NCBI GenBank assembly: GCA_949357655.1
Contig: CASHTG010000004.1
Location: forward strand, 868,001 to 932,000
Direction: 5' to 3'
Length of the DNA: 64,000 nt
From: Parascedosporium putredinis
Lineage: Eukaryota; Ascomycota; Sordariomycetes; Microascales; Microascaceae
A model generated the notes under the pieces. The model was not told the DNA's origin and made no database searches. It was given only the letters and a program-made list of their open reading frames with translations. The position numbers and the translations under genes are program-made. Below are positions 22,915-32,547 of this stretch, one piece after another. How positions within the stretch are numbered: position 1 is the first letter of the stretch; every line of letters begins with the position of its first letter.

Positions 22915-23890
22915 GTATATACCCTCCATGCATCCGCACTTGTTTGCATTGCTAGGATTTCTCTTCTGTTTTTGAGCTACGATAGTTACCAGTCAATCTG
23001 CTTGATTTGACTTTCTTGCACAATTGGGCGGCCTGAATATACCCCACCTCCTCCGATACTTTCTGTCTGTGTTGTGTGCACATGTGTAAGCCAGAGGCCC
23101 GGCTTCTGCGACCTGCAAACTGCTCAGCTCCTTCCTCAATACTTGACCGTAACTCCAATAAACCGTAAGACTCGAAACGGAAAGTGCACTGATAGCAAGG
23201 CATTTCTTAAGGAAGTTGCCAGAGATGCTACTTCCCATCTCCCCGCGATACGCGTTTGAAAATTTCCGTGTTTGTGTGTATTCGCCAAGTCCACAGGCTA
23301 TGTACAAACATTGAAACAAAATGGGCGCCGCCGACGTGCCCAAGGAATTTCAGCCATGTTTGAAGGAGAATACGGAAACCCCAAAAGTCGTCGCGAACGC
23401 ACAAGAACATGGTGATTGTCTGCGGCAGGGAGATATACTTCGTTTGGGCTCGTCCCGAGTTTCTGGGGAAGATCATGGGCATGCGTATGTTACTGTAGTT
23501 CATCCAAAAGGTTACGTGGGGAAATACGGGCAGTGGGGTTCAAGGGAGCGTCATGTTTACAAACACTTTGCTGTCTTCATCATCTCAAGCCTGAGGTGCT
23601 CAACAGAGACACGGGGAAATGGAAAGTCGAGATCACTTGTGAAGACAGCATCGTTCACCAGGCAAGAGCACTCAAATATTTGGTGTGAAAATCACTTTTA
23701 TTGCTTTCTAACCGTGTTCCTTTCTACCATGGGGTATCAAATGCTAAGTGGCCCGCCTCCTGGGCCATGTACAAAGGGAAAAGAAAACCTTTTAACCATC
23801 CTGCCAAACTCCGTGCCAACAAGTGGCCCTTAATGCAGCCGGGGCCGCCTTCGCGCGAGCGCGGACATTCGACGGGCAAGCGCTATCAAG
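22915..23890. other. gene-free spacer
   Basis: Several open frames on both strands, the longest about 170 codons at 23321-23833 (+), lack any domain, have no matching splice pattern and show random composition. No gene called. Confidence 0.45.
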
Positions 23891-23902
23891 TTAGCGCTTG
23901 CC
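23875..23902. other. perfect 11-bp hairpin overlapping the zinc-finger gene stop codon
   Basis: GGCAAGCGCTA and its exact reverse complement TAGCGCTTGCC are separated by six bases. On the minus strand the upstream arm contains the last three sense codons (G-K-R) and the TAA, so it would form a stem-loop at the start of the 3' UTR. Confidence 0.85.
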
Positions 23903-24067
23903 GCAGGTACCACAGGTCTTGGTGCCGACGGGGTTGCGGGCACCACAACCGCAAAGCCAGGAGCCCTGCGAGGCGTTGCCCTTACCGCCGCTAGGCGATT
24001 CGGGCTTGGGCTGGGGCTTAGGCTCGGGGCTAGCAGGCGACCCGTTATTAGAGTTGTAGGCGGCCAT
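23891..24067 (-). CDS. 58-residue RanBP2-type zinc-finger microprotein
   Basis: An intronless frame from ATG (24067) to TAA (23891) in context GAAAATGG. Residues 1-30 are low complexity, with P-E-P-K-P-Q-P-K-P-E-S-P-S-G-G. The last 24 residues form a RanBP2-like zinc knuckle: W-L-C-G-C-G-A-R-N, then six residues, then C-G-T-C. The Trp, the Asn and the C-x2-C pair stand at the family's positions, but the first pair is C-x-C instead of C-x2-4-C. Such knuckles bind RNA or ubiquitin. The protein is almost nothing but a linker plus one finger, so it may act as a small RNA- or ubiquitin-binding accessory factor. That role is inference. Gene prediction easily misses it because of its size. Confidence 0.75.
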   Translation of the reverse strand: MAAYNSNNGSPASPEPKPQPKPESPSGGKGNASQGSWLCGCGARNPVGTKTCGTCGKR

Positions 24068-24229
24068 TTTCGATATTGTTCGTGGAACTTGGTATTTTCA
24101 ATGTCTACAAGCTCACTAGTTAGATGATTGTCAAATGCCAAGTGAAGGAGCTTGGGTGATCAGGGGAGAACATGTTGGAGTAGAGGTAGTGTAGCAGGAG
24201 GGAGGGTTCAGGGAGTCTTCAGGGGATGT

Positions 24230-24540
24230 GGAGGTGAAAGGGTGAGAGGGCGAAGGAAAGAAGGGAAGAAGGCAAGAAGGGAAGAAGGGAAGAAGGGAAG
24301 AAGAGAGGAAGAGAGGAAGAGGGGAAGAGAGGACGAGAGGAAGAGAGGAAGAGAGGAAGAGAGGAAGAGGGGAAGAGGGGAAGAGGGGAAGAGAGGGTGA
24401 GAGGGTGAGAGGGTGAGAAGGTGAAAGGGTGAGAGGGTGAAGGGGAGAAGAGCTGAAGAGCTGAAGAGAGGAAGAGAGGGTGAAGGGGTGAAGGGGTGAA
24501 GGGCTGAGGAGAGGAAGAGGGGAAGGCCAAGGAAAGGGAG
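24230..24540. repeat. 300-bp polypurine/polypyrimidine tract
   Basis: The plus strand is almost pure G and A, made of drifting GAAGG, GAAGA and GAGAGGGT units. It lies 160-470 bases upstream of the zinc-finger gene, so as read in that gene's direction it is a CT-rich block in the promoter or 5' UTR. It can form triplex (H-DNA) and is prone to length change. Confidence 0.9.
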
Positions 24541-25954
24541 TTACTCACAGAAGTTTAGTTGAAAGTTTGGAAATCTTCAGAGAAGTGTGTTATCTTGGTT
24601 GAGAGATGGGAGAGGAAAAGAGAGAGCCTAGGAGGGAGGAAACGATGTAATTTATACCTTGGAGAGTGAGCCTGGTGATCGTGTCTTTGCTCTACTGGAG
24701 TAAGGTGGTTTTATAGATTTAAGGAAGTCGCGATATAGAAAAGGGTTTGTCAATAGGAGAACGCGTCAGCTTCTCTATTGACAAAAAGAGTTTTAGCTAA
24801 AAGGCTAGAGGTACTTAGCTGTCAAGTAACCACTAGATAGAACGTTCCTTCTTTAATGTCAAACTTGAGGAGCTACCTGATGAAAGCAAGGGGATAGTGT
24901 TAGAGGCTCTTTCCCTTTCTGGTACAACAACAGGAGATAGCTAGAGGTGTTAAGAGTTCAAGGGCAAGATGGTATTCACGCTTAGTTCATAGTGCTCTCT
25001 ATTAGAGGTCGATCAAAGTTGAGGTTCGCTCATTCCTCAGATAACTGTCTACAAAAAGGCTGGAAGCACCTTCCATATTGGCTGATTTGGTAAACTAAAG
25101 CCTTGGAGGGAAATGACATCTTCATTGACGAAGCTCCTTTGCTGCTGGAGGTAGGAGTATAATAACTAGCCAGCCTTAGGGAGGTTCATGATAGAAGATA
25201 AAGACTACTAGGATATTCAACTTATCTTCTCTACCTCCTTCTAAAAGGATAGACAGATTTATATTCAAGTCAATTAGGCATGATCTTAATATTCAATGAC
25301 TTCAATAACATCTCAAAAAGCTTTAAATAAAGTTAGAGTGAATACGCCAACAGACTGATTGAATCGTCTGCTTTATTGATGCAGTCTGGCTTGCTTAAAG
25401 GAATTGAAAATATATGCTTGGAATGGTATTCATGCTCCTAACCCTTTATCCTTCTCCTCATGTAAAAACTATCAAGATTGATTGCACTGGCAAGAGACCT
25501 TCATTGAGCATTCCCACTCTTGCCTCGCCCAAACTTTTGATACATGCTGATATTATCTCCTCAATGACGCTCCTTCCTTCTATACGGTTCCATCTGAGGG
25601 GGCTCAAGTGGAGAGCCGATCACTTGGGTGGAATTGTTGCCTTTGGCTGGGAGAATCTCTCGCTTGAAGCTACCTCTAGGAATGTTATCCCACATGTGTA
25701 GCCGAGTTTGGCGTCTAGAGATTGGGCCATTGGTTTGCGGAGCCAGGTGTATCAGTGCCACGTTGCCGTGTGTAGTACGTAGATAAACCCGACTCCATGT
25801 CCGTTCCTCTCTTCTGCATGACGAACAGAATCTCGTAGCCATTAATCGGCTGCCTCGCAATGGCCAGGGGTGCCTTGGATGGCGAGGCCAACGTGAGGCC
25901 GTCTCGATCGTTGCCCGCTTGCCCCCGTGTGCAGTTTTTTTTTTTTTTCTTATC
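24541..25954. other. AT-rich gene-free block, possible RIP-degraded repeat
   Basis: From about 24640 to 25560 composition shifts sharply to A/T with many TA and CTAG steps and frequent stops in all frames, unlike the GC-rich surroundings. This is what repeat-induced point mutation leaves of a transposon, but I find no recognisable transposon protein or terminal repeat. The final 250 bases return to normal composition. Confidence 0.5.
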
Positions 25955-26861
25955 TCAGTTTTCGAGTCTATGCATATCTCCCCGTGTCATCTCTTCTGGA
26001 CGCTTCCGCAGGCAGTTCCGCCGGTTCTCCTTGATATGGAGCGGCGGGGAGTTCGAAACAGGCGTGGCGGCGGGGAGTTCTGCTTGCGCAACGTTCTTCT
26101 GCTGCATCTCGCCGTACGGGGTTTGGCCGTACTGCGTGCTGCCTCCAGCGGGCGGGACATCGACAGCCCTCTGGCGCTTGCGCGACCGCCAGTAGAAAAT
26201 CAGGGCGCCGATGATGGCGAGCGCCACCACGGGGACCACGACACCAATGGCGATGGTGGCGCCTTGAAGAGCCCCGAGCTCCCGGAACCACCCCCATCCC
26301 CTCCATCGTCGCCTTCCACGGGTTCCGGGTCGTTGGTATTCGTTGACGGGACATCGGTGCCGGTCCTGGATTCCACGTCAGAGCTCTGGTAGACCATGCG
26401 CACGCCAAACGCGTTGAGGCCGCCGGGGCTCGTGAAGCCGCTCATCACGGTACTCGTCACGCCATCTTCGCTCAGGACGATGGGTAGGGACGTCTCCTCG
26501 GGCGCGATCCACGTGCAAAAGAGGGTGGACCAGACGCTCTGCAGACTCGCAGTCTTGACGCAGGATAACGTGACGTCGTCCTTGTATACTGGACAGCAGG
26601 TGACTGTTGTGATGGACTCGACGCCCGTGTGGTCGTGGCAGGCGCTCACGTAGCCCGAGGGCAGGCGAGACCTGGGGAGAAGTAAAAGGTGGGGTCGCTA
26701 TTGAAGGCCTCGGGCATGCATGTCGGCGCGACGTCGAGTACGGAGAGGAAGCCGGAGCGGTAGATGTTGGAGCAGTCGTTGGGGCGGACAAAGGGGGTGA
26801 CGAGGGGGTTCTTCGCGAACGAGGTCACGACGGTTGGCGTCGCCTTTGGTTTATCCGCCAT
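25955..26861 (-). CDS. single-pass membrane protein with Cys-rich ectodomain
   Basis: The start M-A-D-K-P-K-A-T-P (26861) leads into a Cys-containing N-terminal domain with F-S-P-G-L-A-C-P, then S-A-C-H-D-H-T-G and V-T-C-C-P. A Ser/Gly/Asp-rich linker follows, then one transmembrane helix (I-A-I-G-V-V-V-P-V-V-A-L-A-I-I-G-A-L-I-F-Y-W), a basic stop-transfer R-S-R-K-R-Q-R and a polar cytosolic tail with Y-G-E-M-Q-Q-K. There is no classical signal peptide. Frame changes lie near 26670 and near 26260. The architecture matches the gene at 46425. The family is common and uncharacterised in ascomycetes; a cell-surface sensor or wall-linked role is a guess. The C-terminal end after the tail is uncertain. 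Confidence 0.65.
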
Positions 26862-28057
26862 GATTTGTGGGAGGGGGCCCTCAGGATGGGCCGGCGGCGC
26901 GCAAAAAAGAAAAGAAATTTGCCAGCAACTTTTTCGAGAGAAGAGAAACAAAGATGGTTTGACGCCGATGGGAGCCAATGCCGGACTCGGTTCGATGGAT
27001 TTCGGGCGGGAAGAAAGATTCGATGATAATTGAAATTCGCCGCGAGTTGTTTTTTCGAGTGCAAAAGGTGGGAAAATGTCGCGAGAGATCGACAGCCGGG
27101 AGAGAGAAAAGGTCAGCGTCTCAAACGTTTACAAGATATTAGGAACTGTGGGGCCTCGTCAATATCCCGGATCCCTTCGTCCTCCCATGTAATATACGAA
27201 ATACTTGCATCCTCTGTAGTCGAGGCGTGCCGCCACGCCGACGTGAAGGAGCGCCATTTGTGCATATTGGGATATTGAGGCGGAGTCTCGCGCTGCGGCG
27301 ATCAAGTTGGACGGGCGGCCGATCCTGCTCCCGAAGGGGAGTCCGCCCCTTGATTGGGTAGAGTCGATGTCGCCTCCTTAGTCTTCCTCAATCTTTGTGC
27401 GGTTCGCCCATCGAAATCCTGTCTGGTTTCTGAAACACGTCCTGGACAAGTGCCATTTTTTGTTCAGAGGGGAGAGAAACCAGAGTGCCCAGTCGGCTAA
27501 TTGCTCGAGAGAAATGCGAGCAGCGAAGTCCCTTCGGCATCAATGTAGAATCTGTTCTGATGAAAAGACGAGCCTACCCAGCAATCGATAGCGCAGGAAT
27601 GCAATAAGGCTTGGACGAATCCCAAAATAACGAATGTTCAGCTGCTCACATTGTAGGACTCTATTCTTGATCCAATCGATCCATGGTCGGCGGACCAAGC
27701 CCCCAGAAGGAAGAGGGATTGACAGCGTGTGGGTCTCAAGTTCGCCTTCTTTGCGGGGCTGGCAGGACAGGGAATTCCGTGGCCCAAGCAAAAGAAGCAA
27801 GGACAAGAATGGTGAAGCACAGACGGATGGAGAGACTGATTGGAAACACAAAAACCCCCACAGCCACGAGGGACCTTCACAGGCGATATTGAACTTTTAG
27901 GATATTAGCTTTGTTTCATCAATCGGAAGCCAAATGGAAGATTTAGGGGTCCACGAGCAGAGTCGGGCCAACTTTTAACTCTTCCAGTCCCATCCAAATG
28001 GGGCCGCATGCCCGCCTTTTCCCGCCCTTTTCCCTCCCTCCCCTTACCGTCAAGTCT
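26862..28057. other. gene-free spacer
   Basis: Upstream of the membrane protein gene and downstream of the TPR gene. Short frames only, none with a domain. No element stands out. Confidence 0.45.
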
Positions 28058-29812
28058 TTAATCCACGGCCGGATCCCCATCGCACGCCGGCGCCGGAGCC
28101 ACCGCCGAGTACCCATCCCCACCCACACTAGATTTGCAAAAGCACGAGGCTTGAATCACGGTATCGGAACCAGCCGCTGCGATTTCCAGCTGCTTGGCCA
28201 CCATCCTTGCTTCCCCGCGTCGGCCCAAGCGGACGAGGCACTCGTGATAACCGTGCAGCGCCCAGATGTTGTTCGGGTGCTGCAGCGCGCGGGACAGCTG
28301 GTCATCTAGCCCCAGATCCGCCTCGTAGACCGCAGCCGCCTGTTCGACGTGGCCTTGCTCGAGGAGAAGGGCGGCGTACGGATGCCGTGTCGGGAGCATC
28401 CAGCCCCAGGGCTCTGCGTAGACGAGGTCGTCGTCGCGCTGGATAGCGAGGCGGAGATGCGCAAACGCCTGGTCGTAGTCCCCTCTTCTGTAAGCGATCT
28501 CGCCGTCGAGCATGGCTTCGGCGACTTTGAGGATGTCGACCACCTTGTTGGGGAAATCGAGCCGCGTAGGGGGCACACGCGTGCAAGCGGCTCGGAAGAG
28601 AGCACGTTCCTCTTCGGCGCGAGGCACGTTGCCCGTTGCAGCCCATGCAATGGCCCTTCCGTACCGCACCATCGCCGTGGTTACACAGTAGAGTTGCCCG
28701 TCTTGGGGAATAGGGAGCACCTGGAGGTCTTTCCACCGGCCAAACCGGATGAAGACGTGTACCCGCACCGAATTGAAGAACTCGAGCCAATCCGCCATGG
28801 GCGGCGAGTCCATCCGTAATAAATCTTCCGTAATCGTCGCCTCCATACGAGCCGTCGCCTCCAGCGCCGCGGCGGACCGGCCAGCCATCATGGCCGCGTA
28901 GATGAGGGAGTGAAAGTTGTGCATGCGGTAAAAGGAGTAAAAATTACGCGCGCCCTCCCGCGCCACGTACTTGTCGTCCGCAAACGTCGCCTTGAGATTC
29001 GTGTTGAGCGCCCGCCGGTAGTCGCCGACGAGGACGTCGATGTGGCTGGGCATGTGGTGCATGTGGCCACCGTCCGGCACCAGGTCCCGGAGGTAATCCG
29101 CCGCCACGATGGCACGCTCGGGCGTCTTGGACATCTCCACGAGGTGGATATACATGTGCAGAATGCCGGGGTGCCGCCGCGCGTCCGACCGCGTGAGCCC
29201 GCGCTCTAGCATATCGCGGACCTGCAGCACGGGGGTGGACAGGTCAGGTTCGCCGGTGCGCGCCCTGTATAGCTTCCAGGGCGAGACCGCCATCAGCGCG
29301 TCGGCGGCGAGCGTGACGACGTCTAGGTCGTCTGCGCCGAAGCGGCGGTATACTTGCGTCATGCACTCGGCGTATGAGCGGACGGAAGGCTTGAACTTGG
29401 CGGGCACCTGCGCGGTCGGGAAGCGCAGCTGGATGGCGTCGATCAAGGCCTTTTCGACCGGGCTCGCGGTGGAGCAACGTTGCTTGGCCTTTTGCGCCAT
29501 CTCGTAGCATACCCTCACCGTCGTCTCGAGGTCCTTGGCGTCGAATATTCTCCAGCCCTTGTTGTAGTTGGGCCCGGATGCGAAGGCTATTCCCCAGTAC
29601 CCAATGGCGCAGGTGGGATCGTGGGCGACGACCTGCTCGAAGCAGGCGGCCGACTCGTGGTGGTTGAAGGCGTAGGCCCAGATCAGCCCCCTGTTGAACC
29701 AGATTTGGGCATCGCGGTTGCGTGTAGTGATGGTTCGGCGATAATCACCAAGGTCATAGTACGGCTCATCGGCCGGGATGGGCCGTCTTTCGGATTCTGC
29801 ACCAACGGCCAT
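28058..29812 (-). CDS. TPR-repeat protein, intact single exon
   Basis: An unbroken 584-residue frame. TPR-like helices begin at about residue 35 (A-Q-I-W-F-N-R-G-L-I-W-A-Y-A-F-N-H-H-E-S-A-A-C-F). The centre carries a conserved block with L-H-M-Y-I-H-L-V-E-M-S, A-A-D-Y-L-R-D-L-V-P and H-M-H-H-M-P-S-H-I-D-V-L-V-G-D-Y, typical of a TPR family shared by bacteria and fungi. Further TPR units follow to residue 540. The last 40 residues (Cys, Gly, Ala-rich) look non-conserved. No signal peptide or membrane helix is present. The His-rich block suggests more than a scaffold, perhaps metal binding, but no enzymatic role is known to me. It lacks introns, unlike most neighbours, and shows no frame error. 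Confidence 0.82.
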   Translation of the reverse strand: MAVGAESERRPIPADEPYYDLGDYRRTITTRNRDAQIWFNRGLIWAYAFNHHESAACFEQVVAHDPTCAIGYWGIAFASGPNYNKGWRIFDAKDLETTVRVCYEMAQKAKQRCSTASPVEKALIDAIQLRFPTAQVPAKFKPSVRSYAECMTQVYRRFGADDLDVVTLAADALMAVSPWKLYRARTGEPDLSTPVLQVRDMLERGLTRSDARRHPGILHMYIHLVEMSKTPERAIVAADYLRDLVPDGGHMHHMPSHIDVLVGDYRRALNTNLKATFADDKYVAREGARNFYSFYRMHNFHSLIYAAMMAGRSAAALEATARMEATITEDLLRMDSPPMADWLEFFNSVRVHVFIRFGRWKDLQVLPIPQDGQLYCVTTAMVRYGRAIAWAATGNVPRAEEERALFRAACTRVPPTRLDFPNKVVDILKVAEAMLDGEIAYRRGDYDQAFAHLRLAIQRDDDLVYAEPWGWMLPTRHPYAALLLEQGHVEQAAAVYEADLGLDDQLSRALQHPNNIWALHGYHECLVRLGRRGEARMVAKQLEIAAAGSDTVIQASCFCKSSVGGDGYSAVAPAPACDGDPAVD

Positions 29813-32547
29813 GACTGCGCGTTTTGCGTTGCGTTGCGTTGCGTTGTGCTACTTTGCAGGTCTCGTCCTGTTTGCCTGTCTTTCTTCATAATAGGGTCGC
29901 CTCCAAATATGCTCACCTAGGGCGGCTACTCGCGGGAAAAACCAAAGCTCCACGATGGCAGAAAGCTGCGAGTGCTGAGGCGACAGCCATGACATATCGA
30001 TGACGTGTCTTTGGAACACAACCGTGCTAATATGGGAAGGAACAATTCAGCAACTGCGACAAATAATCTTAATTCCTCAGGCGATCAATATCAACAAACA
30101 ATTATTCTTCTCTGTGTGCCTTTGGTTACAACGAATCTGAAACGTCGTCTTTGCCGAGGGTCCACACTCGCTTAGTTGAAGCTATTCGCAACCCCTCCTC
30201 CGTCCACGCTCAAGTCTATAGGTAGGGCCGCCGAACGCCTCCATCGGCAAATGCCACAAGTCGGAGACGGTAGTCTAGGATATCTTTTCTGGTAACAAGC
30301 TAAGATCATGATGTCTTCTCCGTTTTCTTCTTTCGGTCACCGATCTCTACTGAACCCAGGGGAACGATCACGAGGTTGTATCAACTCGTTTCCATGTTTC
30401 CGGAGGATTTGCGTTGATCAAAGCGATATTGCTCACGAGACCACTAGTGCTGGTGTCCTATGGTTTGGGGCTCTTATTTTCAAGGAAAGCATGGAGCTAA
30501 AAGGACTAAACAGAAGGCGTTAACCATTGCAGATGTTTGCTTTCGACAATACTTGCAGATCGAAGCTCCCGTAAGCCCGAGTTGCTGTAAACCCAAGAGA
30601 GATGTTGGCTGATGATCGTTAAAGGGACCTCCTCCGCCATTGACGGAGGCGCATCCTCTTCTGTTAGTTCGTCCCCCAATCGGCAGGTGAAGCCATGCGC
30701 CAAGCCACAGCGTCCAAACGCGCCTCGCAGGAAACTAAGCCCCGCATCCGTTCGAGGGTCCCGATCCCCAGAGTCTGCGTTGATCACAAACGACCAACCA
30801 TCTAGATGTATGTTAATACAACGTACGGCTGCTTACGTGGATCAGCTAAAGAGTGTTGCTTTCGGGGTCCGCGGGGTTTCTAGGCGAGGGGGTGGCGGGG
30901 GTTCAAGAGGTAAATGTGGGCACCTCTGAAGCCTATGAGATGTCTCGCAATGCTGGACACGATGCGATTTGTGAGGAGCAAATGACTAAAAATACAAAGT
31001 GTCAATCGATAAAGGTACAGTGGAGCAGAAAGTTGGCATGTTTTAGTTTTATCTACCCGTCCATCACGCATACACACACATACGCACGCACACTCACGCT
31101 TGCCACCAGCCCGTCGATTATTTCTCTCCAATTGTTATCTTTTCCTCTCCCTCCCTCCCTGGGGCCCACAGCACCACTTCCTCCCCATTGGGAACGAGCG
31201 GTATTAGATGTGATAGGCCAGAGCCGCAGACAAGACCATCTCGAAGTGCACTGAAGGGCTTTGGCGCCGTTTTTCGACTGATTTCCCCTTATCTTGATCC
31301 ACTCCCATGCGCTGAAATTCCGGGACCTAACCCATCGCTACTAGGTTTCATTGGCTCGGCGTGTGGGGAAGCCAACGCGATGTCACCGTTAGTCAGGATC
31401 GTTATCTCGAACAACCCCCGAAAAAGAAGAGTGTTTGACGGGCTGCCACCCTTTCCCGACTCTGTTGTTCGATCAATCCAATGGTCCTCCCCTTCCCACT
31501 CCGAGTTCATTGTTCTTCTGCTTTCAGCAAGCTGGTGGGGGAAGGGGATCTCGGTTGTCGTATTGGGCTGAAGGTTCGCCGGCAGTTTCGCTATTCGCAA
31601 TTCGGAGTTGTTCACACCCACACATCCTCCCCCCCATGAGATCGGGGTCCTCGACCGATCACCCTGCGCACCCTGTAAACCGTTGCCCTACGGCTTGGCT
31701 TGATCCGTGAGCCATGCTGGAGGATTAGCCTAGTGGGGGCCTCGAGAGCGATCCACCACCAACACTGGCAACGGGCGCCACCAAACCTTCACTATCAAGA
31801 GGTACCTGACTGTTCCGATTTAGGGAGCAATTCAATTCACGTAATACGTTGATCGCAGACCCATACCGTCCAGAAGCTCGAGGTTCCGTAACGAAAAACA
31901 ATTTTGCGGACAAATGGAATCTAAGAATATACTGCCTTCTTCTTGTCCCCCAAGTGGACTCTAGCATACCTCCATGAGTCGATTCCTATCCGCTCCAGAG
32001 TTGGCCATCGAACTGGTAGGCGATTCTTTTGCTATCCCTTATCACAGCGCGCTTATGCCGGGAACAACCGGGCCGGCCTGTCTAATTCATCCGCCCAACC
32101 ACACCACACCACCACCAGAGTCGTACACTCCATTGATTCTGTTGTCAATTGATCGGTCACCGCCAGCTGCCTTGGTTCCGGACCGTTATCTTTTGTTCGG
32201 TTTTTGATCTTGGCTCGACTAGGAATGCCTTTCCGCGCGGCGGGGATAGCGCCCTCTCGGAACCGTAGCTGGGGAGGCCGTCCCTCCGACCTCGCCATGT
32301 ACCGTTCCGGGCGATGACTAGCGTTTTTGATAGAGATAATTCAGGGCGTTGAAACTCGACCCGTTCACGTAAACCTCATGACAACGACGTCTCCCACATG
32401 GATACGTTCAGTTCGTGAATTGGATATATAATCCTGATGTTGCCGACACCATTTCGTTCCTTTTCTTTTTCTAAATCATCACATATCAACCATTCTCAGC
32501 AATCCAAAGGGCTCTCTCTTTGGGTATCTGTAGTTTTGCATTTCATC
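29813..32547. other. 2.7-kb gene-free spacer
   Basis: Divergent upstream region of the TPR gene and copper amine oxidase 1. Many short frames, none convincing. A CA/CG-rich alternating run (near 31068-31098) and a pyrimidine-rich patch (31130-31165) are the only features seen. Confidence 0.5.
32425..32431 (+). promoter_or_regulatory. TATA box of copper amine oxidase 1
   Basis: TATATAA lies 117 bases before the ATG at 32548 and is followed by a C/T-rich leader, the standard layout for an inducible fungal gene. Confidence 0.55.

Noticed and set aside
23321..23833. 170-codon plus-strand open frame after the tRNA
   Set aside because: No homology-like motif, no splice signals that improve it, and no plausible conserved core.
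30506..30787. 93-codon minus-strand frame in the large spacer
   Set aside because: No family signature and no splice partners; kept as spacer.
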